This document shows positions 23,278 through 29,932 of a stretch of DNA of 29,932 bases, one piece after another; positions within the stretch are counted from its first letter, which is position 1; the number at the start of each line of letters is the position of its first letter. Source of the stretch: JANOYY01 sp031418035 (GTDB lineage: Bacteria; Actinomycetota; Acidimicrobiia; Acidimicrobiales; JANYDT01); the NCBI GenBank assembly GCA_031418035.1, contig JANOWU010000253.1:1-29932 (forward strand). The letters run 5' to 3'. The notes under the pieces were generated by a model. The model was not told where the DNA came from, searched no databases, and saw only the letters and a program-made list of their open reading frames with translations. The translations under genes and the position numbers were made by a program.

Positions 23278-24231
23278 TCAGCCACCGTCGGCCAAGGCAG
23301 CACGGTCGAGCACCTGTTGAAACATCCGACTCGTCGCCGCGTCGAGCATCATGCCCCCGACGCCCGCAGCGCCGACGCCGGCCTGCTGCGACTCGTTCAT
23401 GGCATCGATAGCGGCTCGCGCTCGGGAGATCTCTCGTGCTGTGGGGGCGAACACGGTTTTGGCGATGTCGATCTGGTTCGGATGGATTGCCCATTTCCCG
23501 ACGTACCCCATGGCCGCGGCGCGTCGAGCTTCACGGCGAAGGCCGTCGGTGTTCGCGAAGTCGAGATACGGGCCCTCGATCGGATCAAGGCCGTTGGCTC
23601 GTGCTGCTGCGACGAGTCGAGAGCGTGCGGCGTGCCAGATATCGCCGGGATACGCGTACGCATCTTCGACCGGGTCATCCGGGTCATCGTCGGCGAATTC
23701 GTCGAGACGCATACCAAGGCTCGCTGCCAGATCACCGAACCCTAGGACGAGAGCTTCGGTGCGCTCGCAACACGCGGCGATCTCTTCCACACGACTCAAA
23801 CCTTGCGCTTCCTCGATGAGGAGTTCGAGTCCAATTCGATTCGTGAGGCCTAGCTTTGCTTCGAGCGCCGACAGCAGGGTATCGACGAACCACACGTCGC
23901 GAGGGGCAGCGACCTTCGGGATGATGATCAGGTCGATGTGTGTTCCGGCTGCCTCCACCAGCTCGATGACATCGTCGTGGGCCCAGGGGGTTCCGGGCGC
24001 GTTGATCCGTACTGCCCGTGCGGATCGGCCGAAGTCGATGGTGTTGAGGGCCTCGGCGACATGTCGACGAGCCTCGCCCTTCTGCGACGCGACTACAGCG
24101 TCTTCGAGGTCAAGAATCACGACGTCGGCCCCAAGGGTGACTGCCTTCGTCATCATCTTCGGGTTCGATCCGGGAACGGAGAGTTCCACTCTTCGAAGGC
24201 GCGGCGGTCGGGGGGTTTTGTATGTGCTCAT
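23278..24231 (-). CDS. CitE/HpcH-family CoA-ester lyase
   Basis: The 317-residue protein belongs to the HpcH/HpaI aldolase (CitE-like) family, which cleaves or forms 3-hydroxyacyl-CoA esters such as malyl-, citramalyl- or citryl-CoA. Motifs include LSVPGSNPKMMTKA, the metal/CoA-site VVILDLEDAV, IDLIIIPKVAAPRDV, LELLIEEAQGL, LGFGDLAASLGM and KWAIHPNQI. It starts nine bases after the acyl-CoA dehydrogenase stop and so belongs to the same operon. The C-terminal Gly/Ala segment AGVGAAGVGG is unusual. Without other citrate-lyase subunits it most likely works alone, as citramalyl- or malyl-CoA lyases do. Confidence 0.85.
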   Translation of the reverse strand: MSTYKTPRPPRLRRVELSVPGSNPKMMTKAVTLGADVVILDLEDAVVASQKGEARRHVAEALNTIDFGRSARAVRINAPGTPWAHDDVIELVEAAGTHIDLIIIPKVAAPRDVWFVDTLLSALEAKLGLTNRIGLELLIEEAQGLSRVEEIAACCERTEALVLGFGDLAASLGMRLDEFADDDPDDPVEDAYAYPGDIWHAARSRLVAAARANGLDPIEGPYLDFANTDGLRREARRAAAMGYVGKWAIHPNQIDIAKTVFAPTAREISRARAAIDAMNESQQAGVGAAGVGGMMLDAATSRMFQQVLDRAALADGG

Positions 24232-24240
24232 AGGGTTGCG

Positions 24241-25404
24241 TCAGTGTATGCCGCGGAGCTCGCGCACGAGTGCCTTCGCGATAACGGTGCGAAGAATGTC
24301 GTTGGTTCCTTCGCCAATCGCCATGAGGGGCGCGTCGCGGTAGAAACGTTCGATGTCGAACTCCGTGGAGTAGCCATAGCCACCGTGAAGACGCATCGCG
24401 TCGAGGGATGCCGTGATCGCGACCTCCGACGCAAACAGCTTTGCCATGCCGCTCTCCATGTCGGCGCGCGCTCCGGTGTCGATCTTTGACGCCGCCCACC
24501 ATGTCATGAGGCGAGCCGCCTGCACCTGCGTCGCCATGTCGGCAAGACGGAGCTGGACGGCTTGAAACTTGTTGATCTCCTGACCGAAGGCCTTCCGCTC
24601 ATCGGTGTATGCCAGCGATGCGTCGAGTGAAGCTTGTGCGATCCCAACGGAACGGGCGGCGATGTTCACGCGTCCAACCTCAAGCGCGCTTAGGGCCTGG
24701 TAGAGACCTTTGCCTTCCACGCCCCCGAGGAGATTGGCCACGGGCACTCGACAGTCGTCGAACACCACCTCGCAGCTCTCCGGACCTTTGTAGCCAAGCT
24801 TGCCGATGTCCTTCGTCACGGTGAATCCAGGGGTTCCCTGTTCCACCATCAGCACGCTCATACCACTTGGTCCGGGTCGTGGTCCGGGGTCGGTCTTCAC
24901 GAGCACGGGCATCGGGTTCGCGTAGCGGGCGTTGGTGATCCAGGTCTTGGTTCCTCGGATGATGTACTCGTCGCCGTCGAGCGTGGCCGTCGTACGGATG
25001 CCCTGAAGATCGCTTCCGGCGTCGGGCTCGGTGAGCGCGATGCAGGTCCGCCGTTTCCCCGTGGCGAGTTCGGGAAGCCAACGCTTCTTCTGCTCGTCGG
25101 TACCGTGGTCGACGATCATCTTGCACGCAAGGCTGTGGCTCCCGAGGATTCCGGCCACACCCATCCAGGACTTTGCGATTTCCTCGAAGAGGATTGCCAT
25201 GCTGACGAGGTCCGCGTCGAGACCGCCCCACGCTCCGGGAATGGTGATGCCGAAGAGCCCCATCTCCTTCATTTTTTCCACGATCTCGGTCGGGTATCGG
25301 CCCTCGTGTTCCCAGTCGCGAGCCACCGGCCGAATTTCTCGATTGACGAAGTCGCGAATGGTGTCTCGAAACATCTGGTGTTCTTCCGACAGTTCGAAGT
25401 TCAT
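24241..25404 (-). CDS. Acyl-CoA dehydrogenase
   Basis: This FAD-dependent dehydrogenase has 387 residues, introducing a 2,3-double bond into an acyl-CoA. Start ATG 25404 gives the canonical MNFELSEEHQMFRDTIRDFV. Further signatures are CIALTEPDAGSD, GTKTWITNA, AFGQEINKFQAVQLRLADM and RLHGGYGYSTEFDIERFYRD, ending in AIGEGTNDILR, where the Glu is in the position of the catalytic base of short/medium-chain enzymes. It leads the operon with the CitE-like lyase. A promoter must lie in the 68 bases shared with the divergent lyase gene. The acyl chain is not readable. Confidence 0.92.
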   Translation of the reverse strand: MNFELSEEHQMFRDTIRDFVNREIRPVARDWEHEGRYPTEIVEKMKEMGLFGITIPGAWGGLDADLVSMAILFEEIAKSWMGVAGILGSHSLACKMIVDHGTDEQKKRWLPELATGKRRTCIALTEPDAGSDLQGIRTTATLDGDEYIIRGTKTWITNARYANPMPVLVKTDPGPRPGPSGMSVLMVEQGTPGFTVTKDIGKLGYKGPESCEVVFDDCRVPVANLLGGVEGKGLYQALSALEVGRVNIAARSVGIAQASLDASLAYTDERKAFGQEINKFQAVQLRLADMATQVQAARLMTWWAASKIDTGARADMESGMAKLFASEVAITASLDAMRLHGGYGYSTEFDIERFYRDAPLMAIGEGTNDILRTVIAKALVRELRGIH

Positions 25405-25472
25405 GGGACCAACGATAGAGGCGCAAATCCTCTGATGTTTAATTCCATTTCGGCGAAAGAGTCTGCGAGACT

Positions 25473-26369
25473 TTGCCCGTGAACTTTCTTTCGCCCTCCG
25501 GAGACCGAGCCGCCCGCCTGCGAGAGCTTCTCGCTCGTCCGAAGCCACTGACTGCGCCCGGTTGCTACGACGCACTCGGCGCACGCCTGATCGAGGAGGC
25601 GGGCTTCGACGTCGTCTACATGACGGGGTTCGGAACTTCGGCCTCGCTGCTCGGTCGTCCCGACGTCGGACTGACGAACCAGGGGGAAATGCTCGACAAC
25701 ATTCGACGCATTGTTTTGGCGACGTCGCTCCCGGTCATTGCCGATGCCGACACCGGATACGGCAATGCCATGAACGTGATCCGCACGGTTCAGCTGTGGG
25801 AACAGGCGGGAGCGGCCGGTTTCCATCTCGAGGACCAGGTCACGCCCAAAAAGTGTGGCCACATGAATAACAAGCAGGTGGTCTCGGCGGGGGAGGCCAT
25901 CGGGAAGATCAAGGCCGCGGTGGCCGCTCGCTCGAATCCCAACACGGTGATCATCGCCCGGACCGATGCTCGGGCGGTGGAAGGTCTCGATGCTGCGATC
26001 GAGCGGGCAAAGCGTTTTGCCGACGCCGGTGCCGATTTGCTCTTCGTCGAAGCACTCGAGGGCGAAGGAGAGATCGAAACCGTTTGCGAAGCGCTCCGGG
26101 GCTATCCACTCGTGTTCAACTGGGCCGAGGGTGGCAAGACCCCGCCGCTGACGTACGGCCGGATCGATGAGCTTGGTTTCAAACTCATCATCTGTCCTAT
26201 CTCGACACTGCTTTCGGCGACAGCCGCGATGCGTCATGCGCTGGCGTCGATCAAGGCCGAGGGTACGCCGGCAGCAATCGTCGACAAGATGCCGCAGTTC
26301 GGGGACTTCTTGAACTTCATCGGCCTTCCCGAAATCAACGAGCTCGAGCGACGCTTCGCCGAAGGCTGA
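25473..26369 (+). CDS. Isocitrate lyase/PEP mutase superfamily lyase
   Basis: This 298-residue enzyme cleaves a C-C bond of a 2-hydroxy di- or tricarboxylate, or belongs to a close relative. It shows DADTGYGN, FHLEDQVTPKKCGH with the catalytic Cys128 of the KKCGH motif, IARTDARAVEGLD and the TLLSATAAMRHAL helix. The KKCGH/KRCGH motif with a Cys marks 2-methylisocitrate, 2,3-dimethylmalate and similar lyases rather than phosphonate enzymes. The start is unsure: TTG 25473 or GTG 25479, neither with a strong ribosome binding site. Residues are numbered from TTG. It is one base from the TauD-like gene, so the two are coupled. Confidence 0.88.
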   Translation: MPVNFLSPSGDRAARLRELLARPKPLTAPGCYDALGARLIEEAGFDVVYMTGFGTSASLLGRPDVGLTNQGEMLDNIRRIVLATSLPVIADADTGYGNAMNVIRTVQLWEQAGAAGFHLEDQVTPKKCGHMNNKQVVSAGEAIGKIKAAVAARSNPNTVIIARTDARAVEGLDAAIERAKRFADAGADLLFVEALEGEGEIETVCEALRGYPLVFNWAEGGKTPPLTYGRIDELGFKLIICPISTLLSATAAMRHALASIKAEGTPAAIVDKMPQFGDFLNFIGLPEINELERRFAEG

Positions 26370-26370
26370 C

Positions 26371-27456
26371 ATGACGCCGAGATCGGAGGAGTCCGCTGCG
26401 AATTGGGGTTCGACAGAGCTGGCAAGCGAGCTGAGCTGGGTGGTCGAACTCGACGATCAACACCGGGCTGATCTGGTGCGGGCCGTCCGCGTCGGATTCG
26501 AGAGCGAACGGCCACTTTTCGAGTACTCGCGATCTGATTTTGATCTCGGTTCCGCTCATGCCCCGATCAGTTCTGCCTTCGATCAGGCGACGCGAGGTCG
26601 TGGTATCAGTCTGCTGAAGGGGTTGCCGCGCCACGAACTTTCGGAGCAGGAGTTCTCGGTTCTCACCTGGGCCGTAGGACTCCATTTCGGTGTCGCACGG
26701 CCCCAGGGAAAAGCAACGCACTACCTCTCCGCTGTCCGAAACGTCGGGGCCAACTACCGCAGCTCGTCGGGTCGCGGCTACTCCTCGAACGCAGAGCTCG
26801 ATTTCCACATAGACGGAGTCGACGTTGTGGCGCTCTCGTGTTTCAACAAAGCTGTCTCCGGCGGCATGAGTATGGTGTCGAGTTCACTACGCGCCCATAC
26901 CATCGCGGTTCGCGAACGCCCAGACCTGGCCGAGGCTCTCTACCAACCGTTCTTCTTCAGCCGCCAAACCGAGGAAGCCCCTGACGAAGCGGCGTTTTAC
27001 ACGAACCCGGTGTTCGACTTCCACGACGGGAGGTTCTTCGGCAAATGGAACCGGAACCGGATCATCAGTGCGCAGAATCTCGCGGGCGTCCCGAAGCTGT
27101 CGACGGTACAGGTTGAAGCCATGGAATTCATGGACGAAATCCTCCGCCGGCCAGATGTTATGTACACGATGTATCTGGAACCCGGCGACATGCAGATTCT
27201 TTCCAGTTTCACCACATTGCATTCCCGCACCGAGTTCGTCGACCACGATGACCCCGAGCAAAAACGACTCCTCTTTCGCTTGTGGCTCACTCCGCCCGAC
27301 GCCCCAGCCCTTCCTCCGAGCTGGAAGCAGCTGTTCCGATCTGTACGCGAACGTACTGTTCGCGGTGGGATCCTGGGCCACAACTACGATGGTGCCTGCC
27401 AAGCCTTCGACTCCCGCCAGGCGTCGGAACATGCGATGTCAGTCGATTCGCCCTAG
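26371..27456 (+). CDS. TauD/TfdA-like Fe(II)/2-oxoglutarate dioxygenase
   Basis: The 361-residue protein resembles TauD/TfdA and gamma-butyrobetaine-type dioxygenases. The iron-binding triad is visible: H146 and D148 (FHIDGVD) and the distal H284 (TTLHSRTEF). R303 in LLFRLWL should bind 2-oxoglutarate. SGGMSMVSS after the metal motif is also family-typical. It would hydroxylate an unidentified substrate with release of succinate and CO2. It starts one base after the lyase stop. It is convergent with the THI5-like gene. Confidence 0.85.
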   Translation: MTPRSEESAANWGSTELASELSWVVELDDQHRADLVRAVRVGFESERPLFEYSRSDFDLGSAHAPISSAFDQATRGRGISLLKGLPRHELSEQEFSVLTWAVGLHFGVARPQGKATHYLSAVRNVGANYRSSSGRGYSSNAELDFHIDGVDVVALSCFNKAVSGGMSMVSSSLRAHTIAVRERPDLAEALYQPFFFSRQTEEAPDEAAFYTNPVFDFHDGRFFGKWNRNRIISAQNLAGVPKLSTVQVEAMEFMDEILRRPDVMYTMYLEPGDMQILSSFTTLHSRTEFVDHDDPEQKRLLFRLWLTPPDAPALPPSWKQLFRSVRERTVRGGILGHNYDGACQAFDSRQASEHAMSVDSP

Positions 27457-27610
27457 TGCTGTGACCACTTACCTTCGCCCGCGTGTCGGCCGCAGAGACG
27501 CTGCAGGGGTTTGCGATTACAGCACGAGCTTCGACTTGTAAAGACCGTCGCAGCTGACGCCGAGCCATTGGACGCAGAGCTATTGACCCGAATCCTTGCT
27601 GGCCGAACCG

Positions 27611-28552
27611 TCATGGTGATCGACGACCGAGGTCGCACACGACTTCTGTTAGGTCAACACGGTGGTTGATCATGTCCAACTCGAAATAGCTTTCAAGATT
27701 CAGTTTCCATTGGCGCATTTCAATCGAGCCGATCGCTGCGATGGGTAAATCACCGACAACCAGTGGGATTAGGCGATCAAGGGACTGGCGTTGTTCTGTC
27801 TCCGTTCGACGTTGGTCATCAGGAGCTGCTCGACCATGCATCACTCGCGAAACGACCGCTGCAGCCTGGTCAGGTTGAGCGCACGCCGCCAACCATCCAG
27901 CCGACGACGCCGTCAAGAAGTCTGTGAACTTTCTATGGTGCTGGGCGAGAAGCGTCGTTTCCGAAAAGTACGTCTGGGCATAGGGCTTAAGTCTCGAATG
28001 TTTGACCGGGGTCACGTCGACGGAAAGGCCTAAGCCGGCGAGCTGCACCGGCTCGGTCATCATGTAGCCCTGCAACGCGTCGAACCGATCCTGACGCAGG
28101 TGGTCTAGATCGAATCCGACCTCATGAAGATCAAGATCGTCAGTGGAGATACCATCAAGCGCAAGTACTAGTTCTAACACCCGAATTCCATCGGGGTGCA
28201 TGCCGACTCGTTTCCCCCGCAGGTCAGCGACACTTCGGATGCGTTGGCTCGGGCGGCTCATCACCACCAACGGCGTGTCTTGCAACATGGCCCCGAATGC
28301 CTGCACCGCTCCGTCGTGCGCGCAACGGGTAACAATCAAATTGTCTTCGACACATCCGGCGCACAACTCGCCGTTCGAAGCCGCCGACACAACCTTCTCG
28401 ATTACGGACCGCCCGTCGTCGTGCCACGGAACAAGCCTCACATCGAGGCCCGCGGCTTCGTACAATCCGCGCTCTTGGGCCCAGACAATGCCGGCAAATT
28501 GCGCACAAACGAGCCAGTCGAGATAGAACGTGAGGGGTGTATTCGAAGTCAT
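27611..28552 (-). CDS. NMT1/THI5-like protein without signal peptide
   Basis: The 313-residue product has the periplasmic-binding fold of the THI5/ThiY family: LTFYLDWLVCAQFAGIVWAQE, then GLYEAAGLDVRLVPW, and RIRSVADLRGKRVGMHPDG. Unlike ThiY at 4775 it has no signal peptide or lipobox at the chosen ATG, and no permease or ATPase follows. Yeast THI5 makes the thiamine pyrimidine itself and needs a CCCFC motif, which is absent here. So it is neither a standard importer component nor a THI5-type synthase by motif. It is the third gene after the PrpD-like and hydrolase genes, 21 bases behind the hydrolase. Function unknown; a cytoplasmic ligand-binding or enzymatic role is possible. Confidence 0.75.
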   Translation of the reverse strand: MTSNTPLTFYLDWLVCAQFAGIVWAQERGLYEAAGLDVRLVPWHDDGRSVIEKVVSAASNGELCAGCVEDNLIVTRCAHDGAVQAFGAMLQDTPLVVMSRPSQRIRSVADLRGKRVGMHPDGIRVLELVLALDGISTDDLDLHEVGFDLDHLRQDRFDALQGYMMTEPVQLAGLGLSVDVTPVKHSRLKPYAQTYFSETTLLAQHHRKFTDFLTASSAGWLAACAQPDQAAAVVSRVMHGRAAPDDQRRTETEQRQSLDRLIPLVVGDLPIAAIGSIEMRQWKLNLESYFELDMINHRVDLTEVVCDLGRRSP

Positions 28553-28573
28553 AGGGAATCTTTCGGCGCGGCC

Positions 28574-29389
28574 CTAGGGCGGGCAGTTCTCCAGGAACTT
28601 CTTGAGGACACCGTCGAATCGCATCTTCAGGTCACGGCCGGCGATGACGTGGGAGAGTTCGGGCCATAACTCGCCCTGACATCCGGGTATCCCCTCCTGG
28701 AGCGGCATCGTCGTGCGTGGTGAGGTAACAGGATCGATGCCGGCGTGGAGCACGAAGGTCGGGCACGTGATCTGGTCCAGTCGATCACGGGTGTCGTGGC
28801 TCAGGCATGCCTCCACGAGTCGAGCGTGGGCGTCGGCCTTACCGGAAAGATCGCCCCACGCACCGTTTGGCCCGAGCAGCCTGTCGTGGTGTTCGTCGTA
28901 GAACTCCCCGGTGAAGCTAAACGCCGCGACGAAGCGCTGGAAGACCTCGAAGCCCATCGTCTGATGGACATCGCGGAAGAGTTCGAGCTGATCACGCAGC
29001 GTCTTGTCAACGAACGCCCAGGTACCGGTCATCAGCAGTGAGCGAACAAGTTCGGGTCGTGCGATCGTGAGCTCTTGGCCGACGCAGGCGCCCATTCCGA
29101 CGAGACCGACCACGTGGACGCGGGTCCATCCCAGGTGATCGAGTAGGGCTGCGGCGTCGGAGCCCAGGAGCCCCATCGACATCGCCTTCGTCGGGTCGTC
29201 GGTGGAGGAGCCAACACCCCTATAGTCCCAAATCAGGACCTGGAAATTCTCGCGGATGTAGCGGGGGGCGTCGTTGAATCGACCATGGCAGAAGCTGCCC
29301 CATCCGCCCATGCAAAGGACCTTTTCGCGGCTGTCATCTCCGTGGACCTCATAATGGAGCGTTACGTCGCCACGTTGGAAAAGTGTCAT
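28574..29389 (-). CDS. Alpha/beta-hydrolase-fold protein lacking the usual nucleophile
   Basis: The 271-residue protein has a typical alpha/beta hydrolase layout: the VLCMGGWGSF oxyanion-type loop, LIWDYRGVGSS, the nucleophile-elbow strand VHVVGLVGMGACVGQE, the acid loop FVLHAGIDPVTSP and the terminal WPELSHVIAG with the catalytic His. At the elbow the expected GxSxG reads GLVGMG (residues 95-100), so the Ser is replaced and one residue seems inserted. The Asp and His remain. This could be a non-hydrolytic member or a dead enzyme. The start overlaps the stop of the PrpD-like gene (ATGA at 29386). Confidence 0.82.
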   Translation of the reverse strand: MTLFQRGDVTLHYEVHGDDSREKVLCMGGWGSFCHGRFNDAPRYIRENFQVLIWDYRGVGSSTDDPTKAMSMGLLGSDAAALLDHLGWTRVHVVGLVGMGACVGQELTIARPELVRSLLMTGTWAFVDKTLRDQLELFRDVHQTMGFEVFQRFVAAFSFTGEFYDEHHDRLLGPNGAWGDLSGKADAHARLVEACLSHDTRDRLDQITCPTFVLHAGIDPVTSPRTTMPLQEGIPGCQGELWPELSHVIAGRDLKMRFDGVLKKFLENCPP

Positions 29390-29932
29390 GGAAGTCTTCC
29401 TCGTTCAAGAAGTGAATCAGTAAGTGGACGTAGCGAGTTCAGAGTGGGGAGCGATCTGATCAATCCGATCAGATCGTCGGCGTCTGCTGGTTCCATCGTG
29501 CGAAGCAGCAAGCCGCGAGCCTTTTGGATGCGCTGTTGCGCAGTGGCGGGTCGCTCAGGAAAGCCCAGGGGGTCGGCGGCGAATCCCGACTCCGTTGCGC
29601 CGTCGGCAAAAGTCACCTCGACGTGAGATGCCACCCGGGCGCCGTACTCTCGTTCGATCTGATCCGAGCCGACGATGCGAACACGACGCATCAGCGCGTG
29701 AAATGCCGGATCCCGGAGCCGATCGGCGGTGAACTGATCAAGCGTGCAGATTCCGTCGACCAGAGTTGCGGCCATCGTGAACGGAAGACTCAGACGTGCG
29801 GCCAACTCCGTTCGTGGCTCGAAGTACGCACCGAACGCGGCGTGGGTTGCGGATTGTGTCACGACGACTTCGACGATGTCTTCGGGCGAACGTATCGGCC
29901 GTCGCGCCGCAATCGCTTCGGCCACCTCGGCA
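29386..29932 (-). CDS. MmgE/PrpD-family protein, C-terminal part (runs off the window)
   Basis: Only about 181 C-terminal residues are inside the window; the frame is open to the right edge and the apparent GTG start at 29925 is probably an internal Val codon. The sequence shows the PrpD C-terminal domain pattern: SLPFTMAATLVDG, TLDQFTADRLRDPAFHALMRRV, then VEVTFADGATESG and a final Pro-rich PLGFPERPAT. PrpD-like enzymes dehydrate 2-methylcitrate or act on related tricarboxylates and on cis-aconitate. It is the first visible gene of an operon with the hydrolase-like and THI5-like genes. The active-site N-terminal domain cannot be judged here. Confidence 0.8.
   Translation of the reverse strand, partial: AEVAEAIAARRPIRSPEDIVEVVVTQSATHAAFGAYFEPRTELAARLSLPFTMAATLVDGICTLDQFTADRLRDPAFHALMRRVRIVGSDQIEREYGARVASHVEVTFADGATESGFAADPLGFPERPATAQQRIQKARGLLLRTMEPADADDLIGLIRSLPTLNSLRPLTDSLLERGRLP

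Noticed and set aside
23351..24343. A 330-codon plus-strand frame
   Set aside because: It is antisense to the CitE-like lyase; the product is Arg/Ser-rich shadow sequence.
27535..27670. A plus-strand frame whose translation looks protein-like (includes LLTRILAGRTVMVIDD) near the convergent gene ends
   Set aside because: It is short, lacks a start with a ribosome binding site and overlaps the THI5-like gene's 3' end; too weak to call.
27611..28552. Possibility that this is a THI5-type pyrimidine synthase
   Set aside because: The CCCFC iron-site motif needed by THI5 is absent, so only the fold family is claimed.

Overview
This is a GC-rich window with strongly biased codon use, GTG/TTG starts, an ECF41-type sigma factor and an Ala/Thr/Glu-rich lipoprotein linker. 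Together these point to a free-living, metabolically versatile actinobacterium, possibly from the Acidimicrobiia (inference only). I see no rRNA, tRNA, insertion sequence, phage gene or CRISPR array. Apart from the sigma factor I see no transcription regulator.

Layout. (1) 36-3498 (+): a translationally coupled operon of a four-carbon acid-sugar kinase (DUF1537), a PdxA-type dehydrogenase and a LarA-like (DUF2088) protein, suggesting use of tetronates. (2) 3593-6562 (+): a TPP riboswitch followed by a thiamine-binding protein and a ThiXYZ-like ABC importer. (3) 6740-10120 (+): a 1126-residue protein that joins a transthyretin-like domain, a complete multicopper oxidase and a galactose-oxidase-like propeller which has lost the cysteine of its Tyr-Cys cofactor. 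(4) 10121-10994: no intact gene, only a thiolase N-terminal remnant. (5) 10995-14035: a methyltransferase (-), then an FAD oxidoreductase and an ECF41 sigma factor (+). An exact ECF41 promoter motif lies upstream of the oxidoreductase. (6) 14091-16481 (-): an aromatic-ring hydroxylase-like flavoprotein and an SDR. (7) 16676-18693 (+): a LeuC/LeuD-type hydro-lyase pair without leuA or leuB. (8) 18725-22627 (-): an RbsABC-type importer. (9) 22858-29932: an NTF2-like protein (+), an acyl-CoA dehydrogenase/CitE-like lyase pair (-), an isocitrate-lyase-superfamily lyase/TauD-like dioxygenase pair (+), and a PrpD-like/alpha-beta hydrolase/THI5-like operon (-).

Seen together, the right half holds enzyme families that act on hydroxylated, often branched, di- and tricarboxylates and their CoA esters: an aconitase-type hydro-lyase, a CitE-like lyase, a PrpB/dimethylmalate-lyase-like enzyme and a PrpD-like protein, beside importers. 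A dedicated catabolic route for such an acid is a reasonable guess, but no substrate can be read from the sequence.

The points most worth a second look are the oxidase-oxidase fusion, the riboswitch that carries the ribosome binding site inside its aptamer, the ECF41 promoter match, a THI5-like protein without a signal peptide, and an alpha/beta hydrolase without its nucleophile.
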